Positions 7,079 through 8,828 of a stretch of 8,828 bases of DNA are shown piece by piece. A program made the position numbers and the translations under genes. Origin of the DNA: JACRIM01 sp964605185 (GTDB lineage Bacteria; Planctomycetota; Phycisphaerae; UBA1845; UTPLA1); contig CAZSBF010000145.1 of the NCBI GenBank assembly GCA_964605185.1, positions 1-8,828 of the forward strand. Direction: 5' to 3'. Below the pieces are notes generated by a model. That model was not told where the DNA came from. It made no database searches and saw nothing but the letters and a program-made list of their open reading frames with translations. Every line of letters starts with the position of its first letter. The stretch's first letter is position 1.

Positions 7079-7315
7079 ATGCCGACGATTGCCCGAATAG
7101 GCCCATATCGCATATACTTTGTGAGTCACGACATGAAGGAGCCGCCCCACGTTCACGTGGACCGGGACGACAAATCAGCGAAGTTTTGGCTTACCACCGT
7201 GTCGCTGGCTCGCAACATCGGCTTTGGTTCCAAGGAATTACGCGACCTCGAACGTATCGTGACAGAACACAAACAGGAGTTCCTCAATGCCTGGCACAAA
7301 TACTTCGGTCGTTAA
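7079..7315 (+). CDS. DUF4160 family protein, putative member of a toxin-antitoxin-like pair
   Basis: This 78-residue protein has the DUF4160 profile. It starts MPTIARIGPYRIYF, followed by EPPHVHVDRD (about residues 20-29), the family's conserved PPH-x-H core, and ends in helices (KELRDLERIVTEHKQEFLNAWHKYF). The ATG at 7079 is preferred over an in-frame GTG at 7067 because family members start MPTI-. No good ribosome site precedes it. It overlaps the next gene by 29 bases, so the two are translated together. DUF4160 genes are commonly found next to DUF2442 genes, and the pair has been regarded as toxin-antitoxin-like. That role is inferred here from size, overlap and pairing. The biochemical activity is unknown, although the two histidines could be metal-binding or catalytic. 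Confidence 0.88.
   Translation: MPTIARIGPYRIYFVSHDMKEPPHVHVDRDDKSAKFWLTTVSLARNIGFGSKELRDLERIVTEHKQEFLNAWHKYFGR
7275..7279 (+). promoter_or_regulatory. Internal ribosome binding site for the DUF2442 gene
   Basis: AGGAG lies inside the DUF4160 coding region, seven bases before the ATG at 7287. It supports the overlapping start over the later in-frame ATG at 7332, which has no ribosome site, and indicates translational coupling. Confidence 0.7.
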
Positions 7316-7571
7316 CGCCGGTCAGCGCGTAATGAATGTCTCCTGTGACGACGACGCGCTCAGCGTCGATCTGGCCGACGGCCGCCGAATTACCGTCCCC
7401 CTTGCGTGGTACCCGAATCTGCTCCATGCCACTCCCCAACAACGCGCCAATTGGAAACCAGCCGGCGGCGGCTACGGCATCCACTGGCCGGACATTGACG
7501 AAGATTTGTCCGTCGAAGGCCTGCTCTTCGGTGCTCCAGCACCGAACGTAAAATTAAACGCCGTGGCGTGA
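7287..7571 (+). CDS. DUF2442 family protein, partner of the DUF4160 protein
   Basis: This 94-residue protein has a clear DUF2442 signature: VSCDDDALSVDLADGRRITVPLAWYP (about 18-43), LLHATPQQRANW (45-56), then GGGYGIHWPDIDEDLSVEGLL (60-80). The core covers residues 15-82, with an extra 14 residues at the N-terminus encoded in the overlap with the DUF4160 gene. The family is small and soluble. In paired loci it is usually thought to be the partner of a small toxin-like or DUF4160 protein, possibly with a DNA- or protein-binding role. Which member would be toxic cannot be read from this sequence. The pair shares one transcript with no room for a promoter between them. I see no terminator in the 106 bp that follow, so transcription may continue into the next gene. 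Confidence 0.9.
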   Translation: MPGTNTSVVNAGQRVMNVSCDDDALSVDLADGRRITVPLAWYPNLLHATPQQRANWKPAGGGYGIHWPDIDEDLSVEGLLFGAPAPNVKLNAVA

Positions 7572-7677
7572 CCGACAATTAGCGTAATGCGGCAGATGTT
7601 GGAAGCGCGTGATGCCCTCTACCCACCCAATTCAATCTCGTGACACGCACCGATGGCGATTAACCTGAGTCCTACTC

Positions 7678-8361
7678 ATGATCCGCATCGCCCAACCCGC
7701 CAACCCCCTCGAAGCCCGCCACATTCACGGCGTCCTCGAGGAACACGGCATCCGCGCCACCATTCAGGGCGAGGCCCTCTGGGGCGTGCGCGGCGAACTG
7801 CCTTTCACCGCTGAATCCGCCCCGTCCATCTGGGTCGCCGATGAGGCCGACGCCGCCCGTGCGAAACAAATCCTCGCCGAGCACGCCGCACCCGCGAATC
7901 CCACGCACTGCCGATCCTGCGGCCAAGACCTTCACGGCATCACCGATTCGGCCTGCCCCAAGTGCAAGACGCCATTCCGCAAGGTCGGCACCTGGACCTG
8001 CCCCGACTGCCACGAACACATCGGCACCCAATTCACCCACTGCTGGAGCTGCGGCCGCGAACGCGGCGACACCGCCGAAACAACCGCGCCGCAAGAATCC
8101 GCCGCCGCGTCGCCATGCGAACGCTGCAACGGCACCGGCTACACCGGCGGATTCCTCGCACCGTTTGTTCTCTTCGGCTTTGGGCTGTTCTTCACGTATG
8201 CGGCTCTCCATGAGGCGGTTCAACTAACCCCCGTACTCACCGTCCACCCCGACCGCCTTGTCGGCCGCCTCCTTTTCGCCCTCCTCGCGGCGACCTGCTT
8301 CCTCTTCGCCAACCGCTCCCGACAAGCACCATGCACCTGCACAAAACCGCCCGAGGCCTGA
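7678..8361 (+). CDS. DUF2007 domain / zinc-ribbon / two-TM membrane protein
   Basis: This is a 227-residue protein of three parts. Residues 1-68 match DUF2007, a small ferredoxin-like (GlnB-like) fold predicted to act in signal transduction (ARHIHGVLEEHGIRATI, then SIWVADEADAARAKQIL). Residues 78-125 hold four CxxC pairs: C78/C81, C93/C96, C108/C111 and C122/C125. These suit two zinc ribbons. A DnaJ-like CERCNGTGY (147-155) and two hydrophobic helices (about 159-177 and 195-211) follow, then a CTC at 219-221. With both helices forming a hairpin, the CxxC and the CxC would sit on the same, probably cytoplasmic, side. The start ATG has only a weak GAGT upstream, but DUF2007 proteins begin just this way (MIRIA...). 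No enzyme activity is visible; a redox- or metal-responsive membrane sensor is one guess. Confidence 0.82.
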   Translation: MIRIAQPANPLEARHIHGVLEEHGIRATIQGEALWGVRGELPFTAESAPSIWVADEADAARAKQILAEHAAPANPTHCRSCGQDLHGITDSACPKCKTPFRKVGTWTCPDCHEHIGTQFTHCWSCGRERGDTAETTAPQESAAASPCERCNGTGYTGGFLAPFVLFGFGLFFTYAALHEAVQLTPVLTVHPDRLVGRLLFALLAATCFLFANRSRQAPCTCTKPPEA

Positions 8362-8365
8362 GTAG

Positions 8366-8387
8366 GGTGGGTTGTACTCAACCCACC
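8366..8387 (+). repeat. Perfect hairpin of the dispersed GGTGGGTT/AACCCACC type
   Basis: GGTGGGTTG and CAACCCACC form a perfect 9-bp stem with a 4-base loop, beginning 4 bases after the DUF2007 stop codon. The TAGGGTGGGTT...AACCCACC pattern is one I recognise as a common dispersed intergenic palindrome in many bacteria. There is no T-run after it (only GCTTTCG), so it may act as an mRNA 3' end rather than a standard terminator. Only one copy is visible here, so calling it a repeat rests on general knowledge. Confidence 0.5.
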
Positions 8388-8580
8388 GCTTTCGACGATT
8401 CACGGTGTCCTCCAACTGAAAAACCAAAAATAACCAACGCTCCCGCCCAACCCCCGGCCCGCCCGACACTTACCGAAAGCTCAGAAAAAGCAGAGCTTCC
8501 CCTTGCCTTTTCGTCCCCGCGCGCTACATTAGTTAGGTAAATGTTCTATTCGGCCCAGGTCGGAAAAGGAGGCCCCATCA
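8388..8580 (+). promoter_or_regulatory. Intergenic region with candidate promoter and strong ribosome binding site
   Basis: Nothing gene-like is visible up to about 8500, apart from a 6-bp inverted repeat AAGCTC/GAGCTT (8477-8482 / 8493-8498). TTGCCT (8503-8508) and TACATT (8525-8530), 16 bp apart, are a fair sigma-70-type pair, each matching four of six consensus bases. AAAGGAGG (8565-8572) is a near-perfect Shine-Dalgarno 8 bases before an ATG at 8581. Confidence 0.35.
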
Positions 8581-8828
8581 ATGATCCGCGCCCGCAAATG
8601 CATCAGCCGTCTCGCAGCAAGAATTGACCCCCTCGGCCCACTCGATCACCCAAGGGTGCGCCGGGAAACGCCAGCAAACGCCAGCTGTTTTTCAATTCCC
8701 ACGCCAATTTGCCGCAATTACATCCCACTCCACCCTGCGTCGCGCAGCGACCACTTACTTTCCTTTGTGCCTTTGACCTTCCCCACGATTCGTGGACACC
8801 CAGATAAGGGAGTAACTTACTCCCTGGA
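8581..8828 (+). CDS. Doubtful partial ORF open to the window end, unrecognised
   Basis: The ATG has an ideal ribosome site (AAAGGAGG, 8-base gap) and a plausible promoter upstream. The frame stays open for all 82 codons to the window edge. The peptide begins MIRARKCISRLAARIDPLGP, is rich in Pro, Arg and Ser, and has no signal peptide, membrane helix or known motif. Past about codon 15 its composition looks more like non-coding DNA than protein. It also contains a 10-bp tandem duplication (8666-8685) and two palindromes near its end. It may be a real short gene, a gene start cut by an insertion or frameshift, or a chance open frame. A 28-codon ORF (8541-8627) overlaps it in another frame. Confidence 0.27.
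   Translation, partial: MIRARKCISRLAARIDPLGPLDHPRVRRETPANASCFSIPTPICRNYIPLHPASRSDHLLSFVPLTFPTIRGHPDKGVTYSL
8666..8685. repeat. Two-copy 10-bp tandem repeat
   Basis: AAACGCCAGC occurs twice in immediate succession. It is short and may be a slippage product. A 10-bp unit would shift a reading frame if copy number varied. Confidence 0.7.
8783..8795. repeat. 13-bp palindrome
   Basis: CCACGA-T-TCGTGG is a perfect inverted repeat with a single central base. It lies 11 bases before a second palindrome. It could be half of a tandem operator or part of a mobile-element end; neither is shown. Confidence 0.55.
8807..8825. repeat. 19-bp palindrome at the window edge
   Basis: AGGGAGTAA-C-TTACTCCCT is a perfect inverted repeat with 9-bp arms and a single central base. 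The centre spacing is too tight for an RNA hairpin with full pairing, which points to a dimeric protein-binding site or a DNA end rather than a terminator. The sequence stops three bases later, so what it controls is out of view. Confidence 0.6.

Noticed and set aside
7672..8223. 183-codon minus-strand Gly/Ala-rich frame opposite the DUF2007 gene
   Set aside because: Its composition is a mirror of the GC-rich coding strand, while the plus frame has clear DUF2007 and CxxC motifs.
8552..8578. Resemblance of GGTCGGAAAAGGAGG to the SRP RNA core
   Set aside because: The conserved GGAAGGAAGCAGCC-type loop and a long flanking stem are absent. The motif is better read as a Shine-Dalgarno.
8541..8627. 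28-codon ORF starting before the ribosome site at 8565
   Set aside because: Its own ribosome site (TTAGG, about 4 bases away) is poor, and the peptide is not recognised. It is kept only as part of the finding on this region.
1..8828. CRISPR array, tRNA, rRNA or integrase-type mobile genes
   Set aside because: No regularly spaced direct repeats, no tRNA cloverleaf or rRNA landmark, and no transposase or integrase motif were seen.

Overview
The window is about 60% GC. It carries seven confident protein genes, one doubtful partial ORF, no tRNA or rRNA, and no CRISPR array. It looks like chromosomal DNA of a free-living, flagellated Gram-negative-type bacterium. A Planctomycetota (Phycisphaerae-like) or similar PVC/deltaproteobacterial-type origin is my best guess. 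The reasons are a long flagellin with a hook-IN insert, a large secreted beta-helix protein with a cadherin/Ig-like module, loosely packed mostly single-gene units, and a DUF2007/zinc-ribbon membrane protein. The taxonomic call is an inference from gene style, not from a marker gene.

Layout: 62-2161 (minus) is a secreted right-handed beta-helix protein. It diverges from 2296-3003 (plus), a small single-pass membrane protein with an NTF2/cystatin-like soluble part. Next comes an isolated flagellin gene (3275-4672) with a sigma-28-like upstream signal and a strong Rho-independent terminator. About 300 bp rich in inverted repeats then leads into a monocistronic dnaK (5048-7015) closed by a second strong terminator. 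Immediately behind that terminator is an overlapping pair of small genes, DUF4160 and DUF2442 (7079-7571), with the look of a toxin-antitoxin-like two-gene cassette. It is followed by a DUF2007 / zinc-ribbon / two-TM protein (7678-8361) and a perfect 9-bp hairpin of a kind often dispersed between genes. The last 440 bp hold a well-formed promoter/SD/ATG whose ORF runs off the window but resembles nothing I know. Two close palindromes lie at the extreme end.

The genes do not form one pathway. The flagellin and the chaperone are housekeeping genes, each in its own transcription unit. The small-gene pair and the DUF2007 protein are the accessory-looking part. The most notable sequence-level observations are a roughly 19-residue insertion inside the DnaK ATPase domain lying in a locally AT-rich stretch with different codon use, a possible split metal site across the membrane hairpin of the DUF2007 protein, and the unexplained right-hand end. 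I did not find a convincing, wholly new multi-gene system.
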